From Ulota crispa (lineage: Eukaryota; Streptophyta; Bryopsida; Orthotrichales; Orthotrichaceae), in the NCBI GenBank assembly GCA_963920765.1, contig OY987247.1, forward strand, positions 17,890,471 to 17,954,470: a DNA stretch of 64,000 bases, read 5' to 3'. Position numbers and translations under genes: made by a program. This document shows positions 11,891 through 23,352 of this stretch, piece by piece (the stretch's first letter is position 1; each line of letters opens with the position of its first letter). Below the pieces are notes generated by a model. The model did no database searches, was not told the origin of the DNA, and was given only the letters and a program-made list of their open reading frames with translations.

Positions 11891-12429
11891 TTACCTATGC
11901 AAGTTTTTTACCCAAGCAACCTTTTATCTTGGGGGTAACTTACTGCATTTTAGAAACAATGTGTAGTGGAATATAAATAACATTTTATTCATTTTAGGTA
12001 AAATTTATAACAAGCTTACAAATAAGATAGGGGCCATTGAAAGCCAAATTACATTTACAAGTAATTTAGGTAGCCTTTAAATGTAGGTCATTAGTATTTT
12101 GTACATATAATTTAGTGTGTCATATATTAGATTCTCTAGATTGAATTTACTATAACCTATGTGTATAACTAGGTGCATAGCTGGATTAAACGTATTGTTT
12201 TTATTTTTGACAATTAAATACTCAATTCCTTCAAATTAAAATGGATAGCTTCTAGGCTATAGGAAAGAAAGTTCACTAGTAGAAAACTCCTTCCAAAACA
12301 ACAGAAAACCAACAGTTTCTTGTTGATTTGGGCACTCGCCCACGCTAATTGACTAATTTAACAAAATTCTGTAAAAAATTAAATATGTTCTGTTGATTTG
12401 GACATCATTATCTAAATCAACAGAAATTT

Positions 12430-13560
12430 TGGAATCTTTTGAAGATCTTTTGGGAATTTTTTGTGAATCTTTAAGAATCTTCAAGAATCTTTTGGGAATC
12501 ATTGAGAATCCTTTTAGGATTTTTAAGAATATTTAAGAATCTTTTCAAGATTTTAGAATCTTTGAGAATCTTTTAGGAATCTTCAAGAATCTTTGGAAAT
12601 CTTTGGGTATCTTTTCAAGTTTTTTTGGAATCTTTGAGAATGTTTGAGAAAAATTGAGAATGTTTGAGAATCTATGAGAATCTATGAGAATCTATGAGAA
12701 TCTTTGAGAATCTTTTAGGAATCTTTGAGAATCTTTGGAAATCTTTGGGAATCTTTTCAAGTTATTTTGGAGTCTTTGAGAATGTTTGAGAACATTTGAG
12801 AATCTTTGAGAATCCTTGAGAATCTTTGAGAATCTTTTGGAATCTTTGGGAATCTTTTCAAGTTTTTTTGGAATCTTCGAGAATGTTTGAGAACAATTGA
12901 GAATCTTTGAGAATCTTTGAGAATCTTTTTGGAATCTTTGAGAATCTTTTGGAATCTTTGGGAATCTTTTCAAGTTTTTTTGGAATCTTTGAAAATGTTT
13001 GAGAACAATTGAGAATCTTTGAGAATCTTTGAGAATCTTTTTGGAATCTTTGAGAATCTTTTAGAATCTTTGGAAATCTTTTCAAGTTTTTTTGGAATCT
13101 TCGAGAATGTTTGAGAACAATTGAGAATCTTTGAGAATCCTTGAGAATCTTTGAGAATCTTTTTGGAATCTTTGAGAATCTTTTGGAATCTTTGGAAATC
13201 TTTTCGAGTTTTTTTGGAATCTTTGAGAATGTTTGAGAACAATTGAGAATCTTTGAGAATCTTTGGGAATCTTTGAGAAACTATTAGGAATCTTTGAAAA
13301 TCTTTTAGGAAGATTTGAGAATTCTTGAGAATCTTTGAGAATAGTTTGGAATATTTGAGAATCTTTGGAAATGTTCTAGGAATTTTGAATTTTTCTGAGA
13401 ATTTTTGAAAATCTTTATGACTAATCTTGGAATCTTCCTGGAAGCTTTGAGAAGCTTTGAGAATCTTTGGGAATCTTTTGAGAATCTTTTTTGAAATTCA
13501 AAAAATCTCTGAAAATCTTTGAGAATTTTCAAGAACCTTTTTGGAATCTTTGAGAATCTT
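12430..13560. repeat. GAATCTTT minisatellite with higher-order units
   Basis: Over 1.1 kb built from 9-11 base variants of GAGAATCTTT. A higher-order unit is marked by C(A/G)AGTTTTTTTGGAATCTT at 12616, 12758, 12859, 12971, 13083 and 13205, a spacing of 142, 101, 112, 112 and 122 bases. On the minus strand several frames stay open for 75-93 codons as repeats of KDSQRFSKI. This is a consequence of the repeat lacking stop codons, and I see no evidence that it is translated. It lies wholly inside the CACTA-type element. Confidence 0.95.
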
Positions 13561-14437
13561 TTTAAAATCTGTATGAAATTTGTTAAAGTACTTCAAAATA
13601 TTTATAGAAATAGAATCTCTTAGACTGAATTAGAGTCTTTTAGGAATCTTTTTGTAAATCATCAAAATACTTTAAAATATTTTTAACAAAAAAACTATCA
13701 CAATAGTACAGGTTTGTTTTTGAAATCTTTCTAGAATTTTTTTGGACCTCATTAAATTTTTTTGAAGTTTTAAAAAATAAAAGAAGTTTTCAAAAAAAAT
13801 GAATCTTTTAGAAGTTTGAGTGTACATTGACTGGTTTTATTTTCTTTACTTTTCACAATTTGGTTAGATTTAAAATTAGCAGCCTTTAAAGTCAAGTAAA
13901 AACATGACCATAATAACAAAAAAATTAATAGTTTTTTGTTGATCTGGACACTTTTGGACACAACTGCACTAATTCAACAAAATTTTATATAAAAAGTACA
14001 ACATTTTGTTGTTTTAAATACCAAAATTTCTTTACAAACAAATATAAAAGATGCTCCTCAATTTTTTGAAGAAATCATATATGTCCCTTAAGGATTAAAA
14101 GTACCAAAAGTATCTTTGTGTTACATGATAACCAAGTGTATAGTTTAATGCAAATTCTTACAAGAAATCAAAGGTGATTTTTACATTTCAAATAACACAA
14201 GGATATATTTAACATTTCAAAATAGAAGAGTTATTTTATTATTTTTCCAAAATAATAGGAGTATAATTGATATTCCTACAAAAAATGAGGACTGTTTTTT
14301 ATGTTTCACATATTTTCGGCATAAACTTGATATTTTGAAAGACTTAAAGGGTATTTTTAATATTTTTCCTTCTATTACTAACCAAATAAATTTAAAAAAA
14401 ACAATCTTATAAAATATTTTTATAAGCTTTAAAAGAT

Positions 14438-14848
14438 GGGAATTGATATGTGTACCACACCCTTCCAATTACTATACCACACTACGAGGTAAATTTTAGA
14501 TTTCTACCATCAAAAAGTTGAATTTGAAAATTTTGAATTCAGATTTGGACTTAGAGACCATGGTGTTGTCTAGAACCATAAAAAAAGTTGCAGTTCAACA
14601 ACACCCAATGAAAAAGTTTAGTTAGGGAGAAAACTGTTAATTTTACTTTTGTTTGTAAAAAAAGATAAGCTTTTTCATTGGGTGTTGTTGAATTGCAACC
14701 TTTTTTATGGTCATAGACAATACCATGGTCTCTAAGTCCAAATTTGAATTCAAAATTCTCAAACTCAAATTTTTAATGGTAGAAATCTAAAATTTACCCT
14801 GGAATGTGGTACAGTAGTTCAAAGGGTGTGGTTCACATATTAATGCCC
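14438..14848. mobile_element. Foldback element nested in the CACTA element
   Basis: The left arm begins GGGAATTGATATGTGTACCA; the right arm on the opposite strand begins GGGCATTAATATGTGAACCA. The arms of ~190 bases include matched CCATGGT, AACAACACCCAATGAAAAAG and GGTAGAAATCTA. They are separated by a short spacer near 14630-14665. The ends resemble those of the element at 18177-18588 (GGGAATT ... CCACACCC). Confidence 0.85.
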
Positions 14849-15444
14849 TTAAAAAAATATCCAAAACTATTCCAAAATCTATAGAATTTTGATTTTATAA
14901 TTGCAAGGTTTTAATTCCGTAACTTTTCACAATTTCATGTTATTTGAAGCTATCAAACTATAGAGGCTATTATAACAAAATAAGGTTCTTTTTACAAAAA
15001 AACTAGCACTAAATAATAATTATTAATGAATCCAATCTTTGCCTGCAACAATCCTTATGAAATTTGTGAATTCCAAAAAAAATTTATAAACAAAATCAAA
15101 AGGATGGAAATAAACAATTTATTTAAAATTTCTAAACACCTTCACTAATTTTAGCTCATAACTTTTGATAAAAAGATTGAAATCCAAAAAAAATTGTTGG
15201 AGGCAAAAGTAAAATACATTTACCAACTTTTCTTGGTTCTAAGTATTGTGAAAAAAAGTCCTTTAATGGGCGGAAATAGCCTCCAAAGTCTACTGGATTA
15301 CTAAAGACATGAACATTTAATGTACAAATAGAATCATGATTCTATTATGTGCATGTGTATTTGTACATTCTCTAGTGGTTTTTGAGAATGTGCTAAAATT
15401 GTGGAATGTGAGAGGAGAGGTGGAGGGTTTAAACTCTACTACCA

Positions 15445-15615
15445 ACAACTACCCGGGGGCTTGGGCAGCTGCCCGGGGACTTGGGCAGTTGACCGGGAAT
15501 TTGGGCAGCTGCCTAGGGACTTGAGCAGCTGCCTGGGGCTTAGGCAGCTGACCGAGAATTTGGGCAGTTGACCGAGAGTTTAGACAGCTGCCTGGGGGCT
15601 CGGGCAGCTGCCCGT
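15445..15615. repeat. GGGCAGCTGCC tandem array
   Basis: About eight units of roughly 20-24 bases with GGGCAG(C/T)TG(C/A)C at the core, alternating CCGGGGACTTGGGCAGTTGA-like and CCTAGGGACTTGAGCAGCTG-like variants. Strongly GC-rich in an otherwise AT-rich element. No protein family matches any frame. Confidence 0.85.
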
Positions 15616-15868
15616 CCCCTAAAAAGTTCACATTTTTGTAAATTAAAAACAAATTCTATGAAAAAAAAAATTTTAAATTGAAAAGAAATAGAATTGAACA
15701 ATATAAAATACGTAATAGAAATCAACAACAAATTAACAGAAAACTGTAAATAATCAACAGAAAATCAACAAAAAAGTACCCAAATCAACTTGACCAAATT
15801 CACAGAAAAAATCAACACTTTTTGGTTGAAATTCTGTTGATTTTGTGCTGAATTTTCTACTAGTGGTT

Positions 15869-17360
15869 GTATACTTTTTTATTTAATCCTTTTCCTTTCA
15901 ACTTGTTTTTCAATTCTAGGTTTTTCTTTAAAAAGAATATAGACTAGAATAAATTAAACAAAAATAAAAAAGTATAAGCAATGATAGACTTCCATCAAAT
16001 AAGCCATTTTGCCAATTATAAGTAATTATAGGGATCCTTTAACTATGCATATGAGATAAATAGCCCCCCAAAAAACCTCTTGCCACACAAGGTACTCAAA
16101 ATACACATAAAGTGCCCCCAAGTTTTTACTCACACATGTTTATTTACCCATGCAATAAAAGGATTGCGGTAAAGAATTGCCACGTGATAAATTGTATTTT
16201 GTTATATAGATAGATGTACTTGATGCTTGCAATTAAACTTTGGACAAAAAAAGGTGCCCTTATCTCAAATTTTGCTTTGATTAAGAATTTATTCAGATTC
16301 CAACAATATAGGCAATATTTTAATATTTTGCACCATAAATTTCACAATTTGGCCACCCCTATTATTAGGAAAAATTTGAGCCCTCTAGAGGGCCTTTAAG
16401 AGGTGTGCATAAATAGAAATTTTAGATCAATTTCAAAGGTCAAATCTGACCTCTGCCATGTAGTCAGATCATATGACACATTTTACAAACCACTAAAAAA
16501 AAAGGTAATTTTTATTTTATTTTTTATTTTATTTTTTTAATTTTTACTGTTTTTTTTACCTCCGTTATGTAGTGGGCACGGATTCATAAGGGCCTTCTAG
16601 AGGGATCAAAATTTTGCTAATGATTGAATCTTCTTTCACCATGACATTGCTTTCCAAGGAACCTCAGCAAAGTCTAGTTTTTCTCAATAACAAATCACAA
16701 ATTCTAAAATTTCAGCATAACACAACACAATTTATTTTAGCCTAAAAAATAAAACGTTGGCCCTTGAGCTACAAATTGTTCACTAGAAGCTTGTTTTTCT
16801 TTCAAATTGCAACTTCTTGTCTTTTTGAAAAAAACTCTAAAGTGAATCAATAAATTCAAAAAACCAAATTCCTAGTTTTGTTTTATAGCATTTCATACAT
16901 GGTACACAGAATAATTTGATCAAAACATGATTTAGAAAAGATTGAAACAAGAAGGTCATAGCCAAGTAAGAGTGTAATGATTACATATTATTTTTTGCAT
17001 TGCAATACTATCTTTTCATTCTTATGAACTATAGCTAATTCCTAGTTATTTAAACTAATTATGAAACTTTTGTAAACATTTAAATAAGCATGATAAAAGG
17101 CTTTCATCTATGAGGATGATTATTTTGCAATATTTGTGATGGATTAGCATTAATTTAATAAAAATTGATTATCAAATTATTCAAGTCATTTGCTATTGCT
17201 ATAATTTTAAGCATCTTCATAGGCAACAAAATGAACAAGACCTAAATCTTCTCATTTTGGGACTTTAACCAACTACCAAAAATTCAACATTTGAAAAAAG
17301 TGAAACTTTAACAAAAACAAAAGAAAATGTTTGGAAGACTTCACAATAAAAATTATGTTA
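15869..17360. other. AT-rich intergenic DNA
   Basis: Contains a partial third copy (16118-16208) of the 10964-11890 repeat and a pair of matching strings, CTAGAGGGCCTTTAAGAGG (16385) and GGGCCTTCTAGAGGG (16588), that look like inverted ends of a short element. No gene. Confidence 0.4.
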
Positions 17361-17409
17361 AAATATATCTTAAAATAGTGCACATTTCATGTTAGTGGTT
17401 ATGTTTGTA

Positions 17410-17700
17410 ATTGTAATAATTTTAAGGGAAGACAAAAAAATGCCCCTCAATTTTATCAATATATCAAACATACCCCTCAATGATTTGAAAAATAAAAAAT
17501 AACATTGGTTCTGTGTAGGAATATCAATTACATCCCTAGTTATCTTTGAGAATATCATTAATACCCCTAGTTTTTGGGAAAAGATCAAATACATCCCCCA
17601 ATTTTTTTAATATATCAAATACCTCTAATTTTGTGTAAAAACGTCAAATAAACTAAATTCTTAGTCATCTATGAGAATATTATAAATACCCTTAATTCTC
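17410..17700. repeat. Periodic ATACCCCTCAATTTT-type repeat
   Basis: Imperfect ~35-40 base units of the form ATATCAAATA(C/T)(A/C)CCC(T/C)(C/A)AATTTT. The same repeat in the other orientation occurs at 19616-19870 and, more decayed, at 14040-14360. Confidence 0.6.
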
Positions 17701-17910
17701 TTGTTTGTATTGATGCAGTTTTTTGTAGAGACTAGGATGACAAAGGAAATTACAAACCCTAAATGCAATTTGAATACAAGCCAAATCTTGGAGCCAAGAT
17801 TTTCAAGCTCTATATAGGATCTTAGTATGTAAAGTCTATTGTGGCCAAAGCCATTGCATTGACTACATAGTTATTTTTTGTTGTCATTCCAATATTTACA
17901 AAAACACAAA

Positions 17911-18046
17911 GGAAGAAGGGATGTGGCATGCACAACAAAACAAACACTCAAAAGTTTTGGTCCAAGGGTATTTGTAAAGTTTCTGAAAAACCAAAGGTAT
18001 CTATGAAAATATTGCAAACTTTAGGGATATCCATGAAAATTTCCCT
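17911..18046. repeat. Half copy of the 59303-59634 foldback family
   Basis: Shares with 59303-59634 the strings GGCATGCACAACAAAACAAA, TGGTCCAAG, TTTCTGAAAAA and TATTGCAAACTT in order. Only one arm is present. Confidence 0.65.
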
Positions 18047-18176
18047 TTGTAATTTTCTCAAACACAACTACATAGCATTCAGTAGCTTGAAGAGAGGTTG
18101 TCTTTCCCTCTCTTCAAGTATCATCCACAAACTTCATCCTAACAAAATAATAGTAATAATTATTATTATATATATA

Positions 18177-18588
18177 GGGAATTGCTAAAGCCACACCCAA
18201 AATTGCTAACGCCACACCCCTATGAGCATGTAATTTGAGAATTTAATGCTATTTTTTTATATTCAAGTAGTTCATCATTAATTTAGTCACGGCATTACCA
18301 CCTCCTTGAAAGAAAGAAGAACAAGCATAATTTTTTGTTGAACTTTTATTGCCTCATTGGTACCTTTTTAATGTGTTTTTGCTTTATGTAATTCAAAAGT
18401 CTTATGTTTTTTAATTCCAAATTCAAACATCTCCAAATTTTTCAAATGTAACTTTACTAGGATGATAGAGGTGAAACACATCTTTTGATCCAAATAAAAA
18501 AAAAGCAACATCAAACTCTTGCATTTTATGCTCAAAGCACACCTTGGGGTGTGGCGTTAGCTATTTTGGATGTGGCTTTAGCAATTCC
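18177..18588. mobile_element. MITE inserted in a TA-rich tract
   Basis: Terminal inverted repeats of ~45 bases: GGGAATTGCTAAAGCCACAC at the left and AAGGAATTGCTAAAGCCACA on the opposite strand at the right, then both continue through an AACGCCACACCCC string. TATATA lies on both sides, so the target was a TA repeat. No protein. Confidence 0.85.
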
Positions 18589-18597
18589 TTATATATA

Positions 18598-18600
<3 letters not shown>

Positions 18601-18652
<52 letters not shown>
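18601..18652. repeat. (AT)26 microsatellite
   Basis: Uninterrupted alternating AT, adjoining the right end of the element at 18177-18588; the shorter TATATATA at the left end of that element is probably the other half of the same tract. Confidence 0.98.
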
Positions 18653-18654
<2 letters not shown>

Positions 18655-19133
18655 TGACATGGTTGGCCCCCACATCAACCTATGTGCACTAAATTGAACC
18701 TCTCTTGCATAAACTCTGACAAATTCTGCCAAGTGTCCCCATAGCTAAAGAATGGTGTGAAATATTCCACACTATTCTCTTGGAGGGAGGGTGTTATGTA
18801 CCTCCCACAATACGTAACTTAAATCATCCAAACATGCTAATTAAACAACAATCTATACATAATAAACTATGTAAACCACAAGGAGCTTAACCACCCAATT
18901 GTAGAGAGAGATTAATTCCTAACAAGAATTAATCTCCTCACCCTCCAAGCCCCATTTTATACTACCAATCTTTTCATAAAAATAGAATTATTTTAACTAT
19001 TTTTATCTAATATTCATCTCCAACCCTTTACTAAGGTAAAACTCTTAGTTACATTTAGAAATATTCTAAACGTAACTTATATCAAATATCATCTTTTACT
19101 TGGAGTTGTCTAGCTCCAAGTTCCACTCTTTGT

Positions 19134-19440
19134 CTTGTCATCAAGTGTATATACCATGCCTTTGTCCTCAAGTTGTACATCTAGTACACTTGTCTTCAAA
19201 GATGCATTTCGTACACTTGTCATCAAGTTATCATGATACTCATCATTAATCAAGTCATTTTTATACTTGTCATCAAGTGTACATATCATGTCTTTGTCCT
19301 CAAGTTGTACATCCAGTGCACTTGTCTTCAGAAATGCATTCTGTACACTTGTCATCAAGTGTACATCCCATGCTTTTGTCGTCAAGTTGTACATCCCGTA
19401 CACTTGTCTTCAAAGGTGCATCTTGTACCCTTGTCATGCA
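19134..19440. repeat. 82-bp tandem repeat
   Basis: Units begin CTTGTCATCAAGTGTA(C/T)AT at 19134, 19266, 19348 and 19430; the last two steps are exactly 82 bases and the first is 132 (82 plus a 50-base insertion). Each unit contains TTTGTC(C/G)TCAAGTTGTACAT and CACTTGTCTTCA. Several frames are open on both strands because the repeat lacks stops; no family is recognised. Confidence 0.9.
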
Positions 19441-19615
19441 AATGGAGGTTTCTAACTCCAATGCACAAATCCATCATCCAAAGATGTCTGCATTTAAGGC
19501 CTTTCTCATTGCCCAGTAATTCACATTTTATTGTGCGTTAGTTCATTCATCAAACATTCATCCAGCAAAGGTCATGACAAAGGGCAATCTTTACTAGTGC
19601 TACTAAATGTTATGG

Positions 19616-19870
19616 GGGTGTAGTCTATTTGACATTTTTATACAAAGTCAAAGACATCTTTGATATTTCAAAATAATTCAAGGGTATATTTGATATTTCT
19701 TCACAAAGCTAGGGATATTTTTGATATTTCAAATAACACAAGGATATATATGATATTTCAAAATAATTGAGGGGTGTATTTCATATTTCTTCACAAAGTC
19801 AAAGACGTTTTTGATATTTCAAATATTTGAGGGGTATATTTGATATTTTGAAAGAATTGAAGGGCATTTA
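19616..19870. repeat. Periodic GGGTATATTTGATATTT repeat
   Basis: Five to six imperfect units of ~37-40 bases (AGGGGTATATTTGATATTT variants alternating with AAAGACATCTTTGATATTTC). It is the reverse-orientation relative of 17410-17700. Confidence 0.7.
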
Positions 19871-20041
19871 AAAAAAATCTAATTTTGAATGTTAAAAATA
19901 AATTTATTTTATACTATTTTAACAAATATATGAACTTGTAAATATGTGTTTATAGCAAAGAAAGATTTTAAAACGCTTATAATATCATTTGAAAGAAATT
20001 CAAACAAACAAATGTTTTATAAAGAAGCACAATAGCTTGAA

Positions 20042-20919
20042 TGTATTATACATTACTCTAAAGAAAGTCTACGTACTCCCTCTTCTGGCATTTAGAAGAA
20101 GTCTATATAATGTATGATATAATGGGTATTTCATTCTCATATTGTTGGTGTCTCATCCTCATGCAATCTCAATCAAGTAACCAAATTTCAGCTACTAAAA
20201 ATCAAAATCCTATTTTTGGTGAATAAATTTAGTTAAAGTTCTTGGTTTTACATAATAACTGATTAAAAAACAACTTTGATGAATTTTTGAAATTTGATTG
20301 TATAGATATGTAGGAAACATCCATATACACATCTTTCCTTTTACCAAACATCTTCAAAAAGTTTCAAAATTTTGTCTATAGAGCTTTTAATGTTGGGATG
20401 ATCATGACCAAATTTAGTAAAATAGATATCTCTATCTTTTAATTAGCTTTTGGCAAAGTAAACACACGAGCCATCACACTCAAAGGTACAAGTTTAATCT
20501 AGTATATGATTCAATAAACAAAATCTAATTACCATAAAAAAATATCTATTTTACTAAATTTGGTCATGATCAGCCCAACATTAAAGCTCTATTTTGAAAC
20601 TTTTTGAAGATGTTTGGTAAAAGGAAAGATGTGTATATGGATGTTTCCTACATATCTATACAATCAAATTTCAAAAATTCATCAAAGTTGTTTTTTAATT
20701 AGTTATTATGTAAAACCAAGAACTTTACTTAAATTTATTCACCAAAAACAGGATTTTGATTTTTAGTAGTTGAAATTTGGTATACTTGATTGAGATTGCA
20801 TGAGGATGAGACACCAACAATATGAGAATGAAATACCCATTATATCATACATTATACATACTTCTTCTAAATGCTAGAAGATGGAGTACGTAGACTTTCT
20901 TTAGGGTACTGTACAATAC
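20042..20919. mobile_element. Large foldback element, copy 1 (arms ~375 bp)
   Basis: Near-perfect inverted arms of about 375 bases (left 20042-20435, right 20546-20919) around a ~110-base loop. Outer ends are GTATTATACATTACTCTAAA and, on the other strand, GTATTGTACAGTACCCTAAA. Loop and inner arms resemble the element at 62826-63770. The CAGTACCCT edge next to a TA is compatible with a Tc1/mariner-type element, by inference only. No coding frame. Confidence 0.85.
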
Positions 20920-21800
20920 AACAAATAATAAGTTCATTGATAGTTGATATCATCTTTGCTATTAGACTGTAATCATGTAGTTTTTTGGGTACTATTTTGA
21001 GTCTATTTCTTTGAAAAAAATAACCAACTATTTTGAGTTTTATCATTGTTTAATTATAAAATTATGTTTATGTTGTAAAGGTTTTATTTTTTTATAAATA
21101 TATTGAATAGAAAAATGCATAATTTGGGTTTTAAGGCATATCATGCTTATTGATTATGAACAATGTTCTTGTTATTGTGTTTCTAATCTATATTGTTGTT
21201 ATAGTGCATGTATGTTTACAGTCAAATTTATTATTTGTTGGTATTAATTGTTGCTCTTTTCAATTTTTGTATAATAAGTTTGGCTTATAATTCTTAGTTT
21301 TTTTTCTTACGAAAGACGAATTCTTTGCCTGAAAGAAAAGAAAAGTGAAGAAATGATTCCTATAATTTCATCGATTGTTTTTTGAATCATTTTTGGGCAA
21401 AGCAATTATTTGCCAATAATATATGGCAATGAAGGAATTTTCTGTAGTTGTGTAAGAGATTTTTTGTTTGCAATAAGGGCTTTAGAGCTCATTGTACATT
21501 TCTCAACAAAATTTGTATTTCTCTCCTTCCATTTATGCTAGAGAAGTATTCTCCATTCTCACAATGGTTCAAAACTAGTTTCTTGTTTAATTCCTTGATT
21601 TCTCACATAAGCTGGTCCATATTTGCACTTGTATACACCTCGTTAGTTGCAAAAACACTTTTGAGTTTTTCATCTAAAGAACATAATTTTGCATGATAAA
21701 AATTACCTTTCCTCCTGCAAAATCGATTTGAGAATTTATGCTTTCCTCAAAGTTTAAAACCCCATTGTGTTATTTGACCCTATGAGTGATTGCACTATTA

Positions 21801-22132
21801 TTAAGATAGGAGGTTCTAGAAGTGCTGAGGTTCTAAAACCATTCACCTTCTCAAATGTATTTCATTTTTACATGTTATTTTTCATAATATTCACCAATAT
21901 ATAAGCAATGTACATTTGAAAAGGTGGGCGGTTTTAGAGCCCTATACCACTTTTAATTTCAAAATTTCATAACTAATTCCACAAAACTCCAAAAAATATG
22001 AAATAATTTGGGTTAGATGCCAATTCCTCTTGTCTTTCAAGAAAAATTTGCTAAAAAATATATCAAGATGTTTCACCTCCCCAAAGTTTAGTTTCAGCCC
22101 CTATATGCTCCATTCATGAACTTCCTACCAAG
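21801..22132. mobile_element. MITE with TAAG(G/A)TAGGAGG ends, copy 1
   Basis: About 332 bp. The left end is TTAAGATAGGAGGTTC; the right end on the other strand is CTTGGTAGGAAGTTC. The interior is clearly homologous to 37400-37730 (TTCATAACTAATTCCACAAA, GGGTTAGATGCC, GATGCTCCATT-like strings). Confidence 0.8.
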
Positions 22133-23352
22133 GGGTTAGAGCAGGCATGGGACGCTACAACTAGAAAACTTGATGGGTAAGGTATGTACACCCAAAAGTG
22201 ACACTTACTTTAGATATGGTAATTGGGAGGGTGTTTTGAGAATCTAATGGCATGCGCTTGTTAGAAAATGAGTACAAGTTCAAGCAAAAATGTTTTTGGA
22301 ATTTTTGAGCTCTTATGAATAAATTATGAATTGTTGAAGGTAACTCCTTAAATTGACCTATTATGGACACTAGACTCTTGGAAAAAGTGACAACAAAAGA
22401 CCATGTCATGACAACAAAAAGATCATGTCACACGCAATCATAGACTGCCACTTATACAATTTCTCTATCCTTATATCAACTTGCGTGTCTGATTTGGATG
22501 CATGTGTGTCTTGTTTAGATGCAAAAGTGCTACTTTTCAGTTTTATTTTAGATGGCACTAAACGGCTTAAACGGCTGGTATTACTGATTGGTGTACATAC
22601 CTTAGTAAGGCAAGGCAAGACACCAGGGCTTTTGGCCGTGACGAAGAAAGCGTAAGAGATTGAAACATTCACCAGATGGCAGTGTGCCGTAAGTATCTCA
22701 GCTTTTCAGATGCAGCCGCCCGATTCTCAGATTCTGCTACACTACGCTCTTTTCTGTGGCTCTCCCTCGCCGGCCGCAACCGCCATGGCCGGCCAGCCAG
22801 CCGTCCATTCACATGTTCCGTCTTCATCACCCCAGCGCTCCTCTCCGCCCGCACGCAAACACACGTCCACAGTGGGCAACCTTCTGTTGCCCCTGTTGTG
22901 TGTCCATCCAATTCCACTTCTTCTGAAGTTGGGTTCCGTTTCTCTCCCAGATTTATGATAGTTTGCGTTTAAATTTTTATGCCTTTGCTTATGTCTACAG
23001 ATGTTGATCCGGATAGGTAGGAACTCGGGTCAATTTTCGAAGGCACCGCTTCATTGAATTTCAGAAGAAAAGAATTCGGCCCATATCTAGCTAGCTAACG
23101 ATTGTTCTCTTGATGTAAAATACAGCTAAAATTCGATTATTGTCCAGATTGAAGCGTCCGTTCTGGTGAATTGTTTTCCGCTCGTAGTACTCAATTCTTT
23201 GAGCTGGATATATTGACCCAGTAACTGATTCTAGTATTTGGGTTCGTATTTCATCGTCAGTTGAATTTGTTCCCGAAACATTTCTATTCGCATTTGGATC
23301 ATTTATAGATTCGCTCAGATTTTTCGTTAAATTCGTCGATAATTCTAGAACT
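22133..23352. promoter_or_regulatory. Upstream region and likely leader of the J-domain/ferredoxin gene
   Basis: Composition changes sharply near 22670 from AT-rich repeat DNA to GC-richer, CpG-containing sequence (22690-22960), then back to moderate GC up to the gene's ATG at 23353. Overlapping frames of 82-98 codons at 22669-22972 on both strands reflect this GC-richness and match no family. I read it as promoter plus 5' untranslated sequence; a small upstream exon cannot be excluded. Confidence 0.4.

Larger units (their letters stand above)
12271..15868. mobile_element. Non-autonomous CACTA-type DNA transposon, 3.6 kb
   Basis: The element runs 12274-15865. The left terminus is CACTAGTAGAAAACTCC, and the right terminus on the other strand is CACTAGTAGAAAATTCAGC: 13 matching terminal bases. 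The flanks are the direct repeat GTT (12271-12273 and 15866-15868), the 3-bp target duplication expected of the CACTA (En/Spm) superfamily. Subterminal regions carry repeated CAACAGAAA / CTGTTGATTT-like strings at both ends, as is usual for this group. No transposase frame is present; the interior is occupied by a minisatellite (12430-13560), a nested foldback (14438-14848) and a GGGCAGCTGCC array (15445-15615). Confidence 0.85.

Noticed and set aside
12692-13532. Repetitive KDSQRFSKI protein
   Set aside because: The frames arise from a stop-free minisatellite, change frame repeatedly and lack any start or promoter context.
12430-13560. CRISPR-like array
   Set aside because: Repeats are contiguous, imperfect, without unique spacers, in plant nuclear DNA.
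22669-22972. Overlapping 82-98 codon frames on both strands upstream of the J-domain gene
   Set aside because: No family resemblance and equal openness on both strands; treated as GC-rich promoter/leader.
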